From: Lethocerus indicus
Taxonomy: Eukaryota > Arthropoda > Insecta > Hemiptera > Belostomatidae
DNA: 64,000 bases
Assembly: GCA_019843655.1 (NCBI GenBank)
Contig: JACDQD010000002.1
Coordinates: 18,685,154-18,749,153, forward strand
Reading direction: 5' to 3'
Under the pieces are notes generated by a model that saw nothing but the letters and a program-made list of their open reading frames with translations, was not told where the DNA came from and did not search any database. Positions 13,432-26,643 of this stretch are shown here, one piece after another. The stretch's first letter is position 1. The number at the start of each line of letters is the position of its first letter. The translations under genes were made by a program, and so were the position numbers.

Positions 13432-13644
13432 ATTTTCAGATATAAAAAGACCTAATTGTAAAGTGTACCTCTAAATTCATATATTACTAAAACTGATATG
13501 TATGAAATATACTAAGTAAAATTCAGTTGTACATACTACAGAAATTTTCTAGTATTACTTATTATTAATAGTTCTACATATTAATTTGTGCAAGATGTCA
13601 AATTTTTATGACAAAATCAATTTTTATACTTTTTTACTTTCTAG

Positions 13645-13666
13645 GGTGAGGTTCGTAGATGACTAG
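13645..13666 (+). CDS. Gpdh1: Candidate alternative last exon of Gpdh1 (b)
   Basis: A T-rich tract and CTAG acceptor precede a G that again completes the Gln codon, then six codons (VRFVDD) and a stop at 13664-13666. The acceptor is stronger than the one at 12474. RNA evidence is needed to choose between them. Confidence 0.35.
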
Positions 13667-16600
13667 ACTGGTCTGGTAAAATCGAATATTAGTAACTAAA
13701 CTAGAGGATTACAAGTACACTTGTAAGTATTTGTATGCTGAACATGCTAGTACTGCAATCAATGTTTATTTTCATTCAGATATAATTATAAATAAAATAC
13801 TGATTAAGGTAATCATAAATATTCAAGTATATTAAAATAATCTATTCTTAAGGAAAGACAATGAGGATAATTCATCAGTTTTGCTCATAAATTGAAGTGC
13901 CATATTGATAATATGCAATAGTTCATTGTCAGTTTAATGTTAGAATAGATTTTTTAATACCCTTAAAGTTGAAAAGAAAGTCCTACAGTCCACATTTTAT
14001 ACTTTTAGTACTGTAAAATAGTGTTTTTTAAATTTACCTTTTACTGATAGAGAAGCAAATCACAAAGAGGTAATATTTTACTCTTTAATATCTCTATTGA
14101 TATTAAAGAATATTAATAACTCTGAATATTTTTTGTGTTTCAAGTCATAGAATTTGCATAGCAATAACTATTCCAAAGACAAGGGTTGTGGAATTTGGGG
14201 TAGCTTAATAAAATCAATATTTTAAATATTAATTAAGTTTACATGGTATTTACATTTTGTATACTAGTGAAATATGTATTGACTGGCAGTCAGAGTCACT
14301 GTTCATTATTTTTTTAATGGAAAACTAGATTTAAGAATATAAATTAGTATTGTGAAACTATGGCATGCTTGACTATGTACAATAATAAATAACACATTAC
14401 TGTAGTAATGTGGGTATGTTTCATAACATTTTAAATGATACATAATTTTTTGAACGCCTGGTGAGTTCAAAAAACAATAGTTACGTGCCTTTGCCTTTTT
14501 ATCACTCATATAAACCCAGAGTCTGTAGTACTTAACTTAGAAACCATCTGACATTTTATTTTTCCCTGTGACATTTTTTATTAAATACTTGTCACAAAGG
14601 ATGTTGTTTTTTCTCTTATGATTCCTTAATATATTTCCTGTTATATTTAAGGTCATAGTAAGAAGTATAAAACATATTTTTTTAAATTTTTATATTTGAA
14701 AAAAATACATTCTGCTGCGTATAAGGAAAAGCAATGTATGACTTAATAAATATTATCATTTTGAAATATTCTGTCATCTATCTGGCTGTAAGCTAAAACA
14801 GTTTTCCCCATTATCAGAGGTTATCCATCTGTAATATAGTGAGGACCTTACGTATGTATGCTACCAAAGTAGCATTCTCTCAGTACTGTCACAGTGGATT
14901 AACAGTGAAATGCTACTGATAATGAAAAACCTACCAGTTCATATTTAGACCAAATAGTTGAGTGGAGGCAGATGATCCTAAGTTGATGATATTCCAAATA
15001 TTCATGCACTTAACATGTTGGGCTAATTAAACACTAAAGGAAGTTTTAGTTTATAGTTATTTAGTGCCTAGGTATTTGTAGGGTAGGAGAATAGAGGATT
15101 CTATAAGATTTTAGAAAATCATCACTCACGCAATTGCCTGTCTCCAATTGGACTACTTGGTCCAAAATTGGACCAGTTTTGAATAATATGGGACAATATT
15201 TCAGAAAATGTACAGGATGTTTCACAGTAGCACACATGCATAATTACCCCACAATATTACTGATATTTTTAGCTTAGGATCATACGGGTGAGTGAAGACA
15301 GAAGATTGGTGTTCCAAACCTTTACTGATCCCCAAACAAATACTTTAATGCAATAATAATCAATTTTATATTTACCTCTTAAATACAATATAGTGTTAGC
15401 TTACAGAATAATGATTTCATTTAGTTAAGAGTTGCAATAATTATATCCCTAGGGTATAAAAGGGTAGGAAAGTTATGTCATTTATAATGTTCCAATTAGA
15501 TTAATATTATGAGTCCACTGAAAACTGTTGCAATAATTTTGTTATAATTACATAAAATCCTATATCATTTATTAAATCATTTATTTATCATTTTCACTGT
15601 AACGTACGATTTGCATTTAAAAAAATACAGAGTGAATTCCATTGCTAAATTACATAATTTACAAAAAAAGGCTAGGGGGTATGTGCAACAAATCAGTCAG
15701 TACTTAACTAGTTCAAAGAGGCAGGAAGAAACATTTGTGTAATTATACGAATTAAGTTGATTAGAAAAAGTCCTTTTTACATTCAGTCTTCTATCAAACC
15801 GACAAGGTAAAATGATATATTGCAAAATGATATGCTGATTACACAAATAAAAATAATACTGTTAAAACGTATACCTTATTCTATTAGGGCACTTAAGTTT
15901 GTATAAATATTATTTTATTAAAAAATAATGATTTAAAATGATATTTTCAATGAAATAATTAAACTGTTATTAAATACAAACAAGCTAATTCATTAACAAT
16001 AGTTTGATAGTATCCATAAATTTTATTTATAATTGACTTTGTAGAATTATAAAATATCAATGTAAAGATAATGAAAGTAAACAATTTGATGTCTGTAATA
16101 AAGAAAATAACTGTAGAACATTTATTCATATATGTATACCCATGTTTTTATTTTTTATATTATTAATAATTTCTATTCATATAGTAACAAGTTTATTATC
16201 ACCTAATGTCAATTTATGAGATCGTTTGTATTGTTTTTTCCTAAAATTAGTGACAATTAATAAAATATGGATGAAGAATGTTTAACAATATCAACACAAA
16301 TTCGTAAAATAAAAATTGTCTGAACAATCCAAAAAAATAACAAAAACTGGGGTATAAAATTTTGACTGAAAATGTTATTAACAACCCTAAAAACAAATTT
16401 CAAAAAATTATTAACATTATTGTCACTAATGACATCTAAGGCAATCCTTTATTTTTTTACACTATATCTAAAACAATTATGGACAATAATTGATCAGATG
16501 ATTAATGAAAATAAGAAACTTTAAAACAAATAACAAAACAACAAGAACAAATAATAAATAAGTTTCATAATTTATGACTCAAGAAATTATAGGTTTATGG

Positions 16601-17193
16601 GTTTTTTAAAATAATACACTATTATGCAATGATTATATGACACTTCAAGGCATTGCAACCACATTAGAAAATAGCAAATTTCAATCCTCATAATCCTTTG
16701 GAATTGGATTTGTCTTTTGTACATTGAAATGTCTTTTAATTTGTTCCAATAATGAGAAAGTTATAAACATACTAAGGAAACAAAATACAAACAAATTCTC
16801 TATTAAATGGTACTATTAAAGAAAAATTATTTTTGAGTTACGAACATTTTTCTTTATCACAATTAACAATCAAATAATAAAAATACTGCTTAATTTCAAC
16901 ATGTACTTATTTGTTTAACATATAGATAAGAGGTACCTGATATGTAATATTGCTATACAATAGTTTATAATCCCATGCCTCCTTTTTTTATATACATATT
17001 TTAAGTTAGAATTAGTAACATGTGGATTATTAAAGTATAACTAATTTCATACTAAATATAAAATGTAATTTTGCAAATTACAGAATCATAAAATAATTAC
17101 CAAATATTATTTTGTGATGCTGAAAATTTTCTGGTTCAAAATATTACAAAAAACTAATTAAATTATAAGAATTCCCTTGTTATTAGGGGGATG

Positions 17194-17199
17194 TTTATT
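17194..17199 (-). terminator. Candidate poly(A) signal of the minus-strand membrane-protein gene
   Basis: AATAAA on the minus strand, about 37 bases past the stop codon at 17236-17238. Confidence 0.5.
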
Positions 17200-17235
17200 T
17201 CCTCCAATTTTTATCTTATGAGTGACCAGAACAGT

Positions 17236-18868
17236 TTACAGTATTGAACATATAAACAAACCAAGTGAAACTAAAGCAGCAATTGTTAAGATCTCTCGTT
17301 TAAATTCAGATGACATTGCTGATGAATGTGAATAGTGTACAGTTTTGCATAAGTAACTTCTCATTTCAATTAAAGGCAGAAGACAATGTAGAAGGTCGGG
17401 TACCATGAAACTCACATCTCTTACAACCTATGGATGGATAATAAAAATGTAAAACATGGCATAAACTACAACTTATAGTTTAGGATATATTCTGGTATCC
17501 ATGGAACCTCGTATTATTGAATGGAGTATGCAATAAGGAGTTATTTTTAACAAGAGTCAACTGGCATCTTGTTGCAATTTGAATTTTTTATGAGTAGATT
17601 TTGCTAATAAATATCTTAAAAGCAAAAATATCATTAAAATAAAACACACAAGAATACATACATACAAAACAAACCAACCTGATCTGAACGTCCTTCGCCT
17701 TGTATAACATTTATAAAAAATTGATCCCAACTTCCAGCCACTATATGTATTACTGCAATTCCAACAATAATAAATGCTTTTCTAGGAGTTACTACAACTC
17801 TATTATCAGCCAACTGGAGGACCAAACATGTTGAAATCAGTTCAGTTATTGTGAAAAATAATTGGTGATTCCACTGGGCATAATAATCATCATTCCAATA
17901 GTTTAAGTAGGCCCACCTATGAAAAAAAATCTTACAGTATTTAATTTACATACAGTATTTAATGTTATAATTTAGTTAAATAAGGACAACAATAAAAATA
18001 AACTCAAAGTTATATATATGTGCCCATAATTATGAAAGTGGTCTAAGTCAATTCAAACTTTAAATACAACATTTTCATATGAAATTCACACAAAATTTCA
18101 TATTCATAGTAAACTTCCATTAATCAAGACTAATAAAATTCTAAATTAAAATGTTGCATAATATAAAAATATTTGTTAATTTATTCGAAAGCAATTCATT
18201 TAATATCTCGAAACCAGAAATATATGACTTAGACCACTTTCATAATTATGGGCATATTTCATATTATATATTATAATAGTGCAATTCAATTCAAATGATT
18301 TCATTTTAAAAAGTGTATAAGTTAAACATACCAAGAATAGTAATTTGAAAATATTGCAGACAGGAACAATATAAGCATGTTATATCTCAATTGTTTCTCT
18401 ATTCCTAATGAAACAAGCCTTCTCATACTTTCATAAAATGCAATCACACAGAAAACTGTTAATGCCCATATTTTAAAGGTATTAGAGGAAGCATTGAAGT
18501 AAACATGCTTATAAGAGGCAATACCGGATTCATAAGTACCTGTAATTAAATTATATCCTTTAAATCACCTGAAAATTATAGAATTAGTTAAATATTTCAG
18601 GAGGTAATTAAAGATAAAATTTACCTTTGAAAACAGTATCCCAACAGGAACAGGAACAATAACGTTTGTCAACACGACGAGAAAACTGGTGCCAAAAATA
18701 ATACAGAGTAGCAATGTGTAAAGGTGGAATGAAAGCTGGAGCAAAGCACCCGATGATTCGTGATATCATTTCACTTCTATTACCTGATGATATGTTTGTT
18801 ACATTTAGCACTAAAGACTTACAATATCGTTTCATTTCTTCTTTAAAGCTCATACTCATGAAATGCAA
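17236..18868 (-). CDS. Unrecognised multi-pass membrane protein
   Basis: I do not recognise the family. Four exons on the minus strand, 18625-18868, 18332-18539, 17679-17916 and 17236-17427, join in frame through GT-AG introns to give 293 residues. About seven hydrophobic stretches are visible, near residues 34-59, 102-119, 134-152, 168-186, 196-216, 235-252 and 275-292, so a polytopic membrane protein is likely. Soluble-loop features include a short Cys cluster after TM1 (YCSCSCWDT, about 70-78), two possible N-glycosylation sites (NVT near 22, NAS near 96), a Trp/Tyr-rich patch (YYSWWAYLNYWNDDYY) and a charged loop (LADNRVVVTPRK). The start at 18868 is the first Met; MSM a few codons later is also possible. 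It is divergent to Epg5, 835 bases away. The coding structure is convincing; function is unknown. Confidence 0.8.
18021..18254. mobile_element. MITE-like element with perfect 30-bp terminal inverted repeats
   Basis: Arms 18021-18050 and 18225-18254 are perfect inverted copies over 30 bases, starting TGCCCATAATTATG and each containing the 10-bp palindrome CATAATTATG. The total length is 234 bp and the AT-rich centre has no coding potential. It lies in the intron 17917-18331 of the membrane-protein gene. Size and structure fit a non-autonomous DNA transposon, possibly of Tc1/mariner type, but a clean TA target duplication is not evident because the flanks are themselves TA-rich. Confidence 0.8.
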
Positions 18869-19703
18869 ACAAATTTATAGAATGAAATCATGAAAGTATT
18901 ATCTACTAAAACTAATACCAAAAGCAGTTTTTACTAAGAGATAAGATATCCAACCAATAAACAAATAAATATAAACAATGAAAACAGGCACAAGGTCATT
19001 TCAAAATATATTCAATACTGAAATACATAGTGATTCATTTATACTTAATATCTTCCAGAACCTTATTATCTCTGTGGAACTTGTTATTATCACGACGATT
19101 TAAATATACACAATGATAAACAGTTTATATTAAAGCTACTTTAACAGAAAAGTCCTACCACGGGTGTAAATAAATTTCAAAGCCAAAGGGTTCAACATCA
19201 TCATTTAAATGATATTTACACAACATTGACAATCAATACCTTTTAGTAAGGTAATGATAAAACAAAGTAACTGTTTATGAGGTATCATAGCAACAAAAAC
19301 AACTTCGCTAGAAATAACATTTAACGTTTATAACAGCATTGTTACCTTTTATTGACGGATGTTACGCACTGATAAAGTTAGTCGTAATTAAATAACGGAA
19401 ATTTACTTTCTAACTGGAATCTAATGCGTGACATTTGTTTTAATGCCATTAAATCTCTTAAAAATTTTATTTATGTTTACGAAGTTAAAGTTAGAGTCGT
19501 TATCCTATTGGTGATGAACTTGTATAACAGTTGTCGCTTACTTAGGTATTGATATTACTAGTTTGATTCTAATGTTTTGGACGCGTAATGTTGCGAATTT
19601 TGCTTTTACTTTAAGGGTCTCTTTAAATGCTGTAAATGAAAATAGTTATTGTAATCAACTTGTCTTTATGTAATTAAATACAAATTAATACGCACGGTAC
19701 CAA
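18869..19703. other. Divergent intergenic region, membrane-protein gene / Epg5
   Basis: 835 bases between two start codons facing away from each other. It holds both 5' untranslated regions; no individual promoter element could be assigned. Confidence 0.5.
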
Positions 19704-22700
19704 ATGGAGGCAGTACATAAACCAAAAACAGTTAAAGTAAGTTTCAGTTATGAATTCTATTGGTATTTTATCCTAGATGTCTTTTAAAAGGCATTATTTG
19801 ATTAACTAGTATTATTTGTCATTAAGTTGATTAATCAAATAGTTTCAAATGAGTTATCAATTGAAAATGCTACCTTGTTTAAAATAATTGATTTTTTTCA
19901 GAAAAGTTTGAAAAAAGCTTGCGAAGATGATTGTAAACTAATGTTTAAAACAGGTGTGGCGTTTTCTTCTTTGTGTGACCGTAGTGACACTGATATAGGT
20001 GAACTTCCAGAGAAAGAAAGCTATTTGAAAGTTGATGATATACCTAAAGTTCATGAAGGTGGCAATAAAGTTTCAACATCTGAATGTTTAAAACTCTCAG
20101 ATCCATGTAGTGAGCTTACAGCAATTGATGATCAGGGAATTGAATCAATAAATGTGAAGCAATTTGACAGTACTTTACAGGATATACGTACTGTCTCTTC
20201 TCATTTTACTTTTGATAATGATGGTATTGATATCATGACTGAAAAATGTGCAGAACCTGCGTTTAAACACATTGTCCCTATAAAAGGACAGCTTCTGGCA
20301 GAATATGATGATGAATATGAGCAGTTATTAAATTTATTCCTGAATTCAAATGAAGTTACACCTTTTACTGATAATCAGTTACTTTCAATATATAGAAATG
20401 AAGAGATGGAAGCTAATGTGACATTTGTCAATCAGTTTATTGATGAAGAACTCCGTGGAGGTGTCGTATTACGTCATCCATTGTATGACATGCTTATGAA
20501 GTATTTACGGGCTAGAGAAAAACAGGCTGCTAGTACAATGGAAATTGAAATGATGTTGAATGAATGCGAGGAAATCCAACAAAGGCTTTGGGTTCTTGAA
20601 ACTGCCAACTACACAGAGATGGGGGAATGCCAAGTAATAATAGTATTTAAATATAAAATAATGTTTCTAATATACTTTTTTTCATACTTTGTAAAATATG
20701 TTTAATTAATTTTGAAGGATGGTAATCCCGTATCAGCAACCCATGAATATCAAGTTGGAAGATTGGATCGAGTATTATTAAGTAACCTGGCCAAAGAACT
20801 TGCGACTATCAGAGAACAAACAAGTGAACAATGCTCATTATATTCTTATACTTCTCAAGTTTGCAAATTGCGGGTATTTATTTTATATTAAATTTTTTTA
20901 TATTAAAAAATGTTTTTACGTACTAATTTATATTACAATTTTCAGATTGAACATTTCATGTATGATATATGCCATAAATTTTCAAATTTACCATATAATG
21001 CTCCAATTGGACTTGATCATCAACATATGGGACACCATACTTCAGATCTTCGTTCTGCAATATCAGTTTTATTTCATTTTCAAAGAAGATTATGTAAAGA
21101 TCAGGGTTTTATTTTAGACTCAAAGCATTGGCTTTCGAAGTTGGTGGCTGTTTTATTACGTGTTGCTTCGTGGCAAGATCATATGTTCCTACTTAATCAT
21201 GTCTTGCGGTAAATATTTTAATTTATACTTTACTTTCTGCAGAATTTACTACAAAATTATTTCTTTTCCTGTAATGCAATATTTTATTTAGTATTAAAAG
21301 CATTTCATATTAAAAGTAGAGTATTTTTAAAATAGTTTCACAGAACTAAGTTTTGACTACAGTACGAAGTGGATGTGCAGTTAGTTTAATGAGCTTTACG
21401 TTATTAGTAAGATGAAAATCCACAACCCCAAGGCAGATAACTAAGAACCAAAAAAATACTCAGATAACACTGATAATGTTCTAAATGATATCTGTTCTAC
21501 AAAGTGGTTTCTCTATTAAAGGTTTAATATTCTAATAAATAAATTACTTAGTCTCAGAATTACCTAGTGTCTCAGAAAAAGTATTCTTTAAGAAGAAGGA
21601 TTTAAATGATATTAAAGATTAATATTTTGAACTCTCCTTTAAAATATTTGCAGTGCACATAAGATACTGGTGGATAAGTTTGCAAGAAGTACAAATAATA
21701 TTTGTTGAAAAAAACCATTTGAGTTGAAATTTGCAATTGAAGGGAAATTTGTTCCACCACTGGAGAATTGAACTCCAGGTCCAATATGCCTACACTTTAA
21801 CCACTGAGCTATCATCTACATCAATATTTCCCGTCAATTAATCCCTATTTTTATTTTATATGCCCCATAGTGACATCAGATGTACACTAGTGTGTTACAC
21901 TAATGTGTGATATCACTAGTGTGTGATAAGACTGGGTAATAAGTATTAGTGGATCACTAGAATTTATTTATGAAATAAAAAGCAATATAGATCTTCTGGT
22001 TGTAGACCTGTTTTGTACAGTATGAAGCTTGCACAATATATAATCATGAAGTTTATGAATAACTATATAAAAAAATGAACAAATATCTATATAAACAAAA
22101 TATCAATTTTTGTGATTTATATGTGAACATTTTTGAAAACAGGTGTCCAGCAGGAATTAATAAATGGGCAGTTAGCTATGTGCAGCCACCTCCTTCACCA
22201 TTTAATGCTAATAATTCTTCATATTATTTAAATCATGTATTAGCTACATTGGCTACTATTATCTCTCCTATAAAAGACCGAGAGTTATTTATGGCAATAG
22301 TAAGTTATTTTCTTTTATAAGAGATGAACTCCAACACCAAAATAATGACATATATTTTTATTTGTATTTTTAGTATTATGTAATTATCGGTGTTATTAAA
22401 AAAATAACATATTTATTAATATATTTCATTGATTTAGTTCGAAAAAAAAGATGGAGAAAATGAAGAGTTGTGGGTAATGGTTGATTCTGATGGTGAAGAT
22501 GAAGAAACAGCAAGTGTTCATATTAAATTGCGTGAAAATGATATAATTGCTCTCTTGAATCAAGTACCATTTGACTACTTATTTAGACAGGTATATTTTA
22601 TTTTGGGGTTGATTACTATTCTTGAGGTGTATATATAACCAGAAATTAATGCTGTATGTATAGGGTGTTAATTGATAGGAATGCTACATGGTAATACAAA

Positions 22701-25700
22701 ACTAATATTGCAGTTACATATAAAATATAATAGCCCCCTCGTTGTAGCTCACAACATGTCAATGACTTAGGGGCATTTGCAGTGCTAATGTGGCATGGCT
22801 CAGTGTGCTACATTACTATCAATGTTACTGTCATGCATGGTTACATGGTTTATTGCTGCTTAGTCCTATTATCTGGGATCAGTTCAATAATGGAGAGTAT
22901 TGTTATATTCCAATACACTGACAGGTGGACAAATGAACATATGCCTTACAAATATATGTATTATTGTTTCATTTTAATTAATGTACAATGTTATATTATA
23001 TTGTTGAAGAAAATCTTATGATTTTCTGTCTCTACTTGTCTGTTTTGTCCTATACCATAACCACCCCACAGTAACAGCTGTGCCACAGCCACAATAGTGA
23101 CTGTAATGACAGTGGTAACAGAATGTTTCATTAACAGTACATGTCCACCAAACAGATGAGTGTAGACAGAAAATGTCAAGAGGGATGATATTCCAAGACC
23201 TTGTGGATCCTACTAAACAAATTCCTCTATATATTATGTTACATTTTAATTTTTCAGATTTTGCTATTCACCAGAAGAGATGAAGTGCCTGTGTATACTA
23301 CATTAAGTAGTAGTCAGATCCTACGATCATTTGCTGTAATTCGACTTCTTCTTCAGATTTTGGAACAAGGTTTGAAGAATTATGATTCAGAAAGACATCA
23401 ACAATTTATTAAGAGATTAGCCAGTTTAGTGCATCATTCTGCACACTATGCAACTGACATCTGGGAGGCTTTTAAGTATGTACTTGATGACTGGTTTTTT
23501 TTATTAATCCATGACATTAAACAAATTCCTGCATTAATCTTAATCATTAAATAATTCACTGGGGTTGGAATATATTGCATCAGTATGTTTGAAAAAATGT
23601 ATAATATGCTGAAAACAATTTATGTTTGAATTTACATTTGGGAGTTTTTTTGTTGCTATGTTTTTCTTTTCTTATTATAATTGTATATCCATTAGATTTA
23701 TGAAACAAATGCTCCTATTGCATAAGCGTAAGGAAATTAATACTTTACTATTAATATTTAGACTGAAATCAATAATTCTTTTGCATACTATGTTTATTTT
23801 GATCTGTTATAAGGAGAGACAACAATGAGTGCCATGATAGCTCTCTTTTGGAGAGACTTCAGGTGGAATATGATTACATAATATTCAATTCGTGTCACTG
23901 TTTATTAGCTACCAAACATAAATCAACTACTCAATTCATTGCTGTTTTACCATATTCTGCAGTAACTCTCTCTATGCTGTGGCGTCTTTTTCATATGATT
24001 CTTCAACCACAAATAGATAAAACAGGTACTTTGTTGAATGTATTATGGTTTTACACAAATAAATAATATGATAAAACATGTCAAAAGCGCCATCATTGGG
24101 TGGTTTCTTTGTTGTGACTAACACGGCGAAATAAACACATGTATCAATTGCACCCATAACTGTATAGGTTGATTGTGCAAAAATAAAACAGTTAAAAAAA
24201 AATATGGATTTGTAATTGTTCTTGTTTTACACCAATGATTGTGGGTAATGGGAAAAAATAATTTCTGTATTGTAGCTTGTTAGTATGAATAATTCATCAA
24301 AATTTCTGTTATATGTAAAAGATAGATGTGTAGTTAGGAACACTGTAGTTACTTAAGACATCACTTATCAACACTGAGTTTTATTATAATGTAAAAATTA
24401 ATAGGGACTTGCATGAATGCAGTTCAGTGGTGGGATGGTGTTGAAGAACTAGTGACTTCTTTAACAGATGCTGAGTTGTACTATCTACTAACTGCAGCTA
24501 GCAATATGGCAATGGCCCGCTCAACTGAAGATTTCTTATTTGTGAAAATGGTTACTTCTCACTTGTTACAGGTCATGACATTCAAATAGATATTATTCTG
24601 CAATAAAGTAAATAATAGTATTTCATATGCACTTTATTTTTCTTATTTTATGAAGATTACTTTTGGTTAATGTTATTTTGTTTTTATATAATCTCATATA
24701 TAGTTCTATTATATTTTTTCTTAAGTTAGGTCTTGATTATTTATTTAACTTAATTTATATATTTGGTATAAATTTATGTTTCATGAATTTATAAATTTTC
24801 ATTTTTTAGATTGGTATTTTAAATTTATCCACCAGAGAAATTTCATATAAAACTGTTAGAACTCTTCTCGGGAATCTGTGCAACAAGCATCCTACTTTAA
24901 TTTCTGTAATCTTAAATAAACTTAAAACAACTATTTCACAAGCTGGAAATGTAAGTAACACAAATTCTTATCCATATAATCATGAAATAATCTTTCATGA
25001 TTATATCTCAGGCAGACAGTGGTGTAATTGTTGTGGAGTGTGTATTTAACCTTTTTTTAATCTTATATATTTTAGCTGAGTATTTACTTATTTAAAGAAC
25101 TCCCTTTGGAAATGTGGACCCCGACTTCAGAAGATATGGATATATTAGAAAATTGGCTTCTTGTTTGCCCGTTTGGTTCATTAGAAGGATCAATAGCTCG
25201 TTACATTCTGAGCAATATGCAATGGGGTACAAATCCAGAGTATGTAAAGAAGATTTAATCCCATATTTCCTATAATTTAATATTAATTAATATTATCACC
25301 ATTTTTAATTGTATTGAATTTTTTATACAAGAAGATACCTTCTATGTGTATGATGTATTTTGTACCATTCATACTATGTAAGTAAAATATTACAACACTA
25401 ATCTTTAAAATAGATCATTGAAATATTCAAAATAACATTGATGAGTTTTCAAAAAGGAAATTCTTTTCCATTCTTTTAACTTGCGTATGACACAAGATCA
25501 TCCATTAGTTTTTTACAAAATGATTGCAACAAATGATAGAAACAGAAAATTGTATAAATAACAGTTGAAGATTTCTAGCTGGATATTATCAGAATTTCCA
25601 TTGTTCCTTAGTATGCATATCACATTGCTTTTCATTAAATTTCTTTTAATGTTTCCTTGTTACAGTTCAGAAAGTGAGTTGTTTCTTAAAAGAGAGATAC

Positions 25701-26575
25701 ATTGTCGTGTAGCTTTACTCATAGTGAAAATTGCAGTTTTACATTGCTCTGAATCACCTTACACTAGTAGCACTGCAGCAGTTACTGAGTGTGTCAAACA
25801 GGTACTATTTATCTTGTAATAACTGTTATTGATTTTATTTTAATTGTTCTTTAGTATTTTTAAGTTAATTAACAGTTGTTTTAAAAATCTAAAAATGCAG
25901 TTTATTTATCATTATAATTAAGGTTTCATGTAATAGATCTGTGTACCGTAGTCGATCAGTGTTCTTTTATTTCTAATCTTAGAAGCAGAATTGCCATTCA
26001 AGTTCTATTCTCATAATACATTGTATCTGTGCCATAGCCTCCACCATCTAGTTAATTGTATGGTATTTTTTCTAATGAATGGAGTTTTACTTATATCAGA
26101 TCTGCAAAGTAGCATAAAATCTGCTCCGCTATTTCACATTCATGGCGTTACTTACGAATGTGTTTCTCTGACCTTCTGACTCTGGCCTGGCAGCTGAGCT
26201 TAGTTGCCTTCACGTTTGGCCATATTGAAAGAAATTGGAATTTGCTGAAAAAACAAATTCTGACTGACCACTGGGAATACAGGATGGAAATACAGAGTTA
26301 ATTAAAAGTTTAAGTCCCTATAATATCTGACTGAGTTTAGAAGTCAAAGAATTGACCTTCCTGACCTTGCTGATATAATGAAGTACATAAAATATATTTT
26401 TTAAATAATTCAAAAGGAATTTTGTAGCAGTTAATGAATTTCATCAATTACTCCAATATAATTTTAGTAGCATAAAATTATTCTGTTAATATTAATTAAT
26501 TAGTAAATGTGACTTAAGGTATTCAAATTTATATACTGTCTTTAGGCTTTGGTGCTTTAGACTTTAATGGTTTAT

Positions 26576-26643
<68 letters not shown>

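Larger units (their letters stand above)
11338..17235. other. Long gene-poor region (Gpdh1 3' exons, 3' flank, intergenic)
   Basis: Nearly 6 kb between the Gpdh1 stop and the stop of the convergent membrane-protein gene. It contains the two candidate Gpdh1 3' exons, several AATAAA motifs (12178-12183, about 13166) and one large microsatellite. A nested-hairpin stretch lies at 14801-14930 and a near-perfect palindrome (TGGTCCAA arms) at 15158-15175. No other gene was recognised on either strand; 15600-17200 is almost pure AT-rich spacer. Confidence 0.6.

Noticed and set aside
13262..13474. 70-codon plus-strand frame with Thr-His and Tyr-Ile runs
   Set aside because: It is the translation of an (AC)n(AT)n microsatellite.
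14306..14509. 67-codon minus-strand frame beginning MSDKKAKAR
   Set aside because: Basic start then random-looking AT-rich sequence; no splice partner or homology.
21752..21820. Working tRNA gene
   Set aside because: A and B boxes are present, but no acceptor stem pairing is evident, so a SINE head is preferred.
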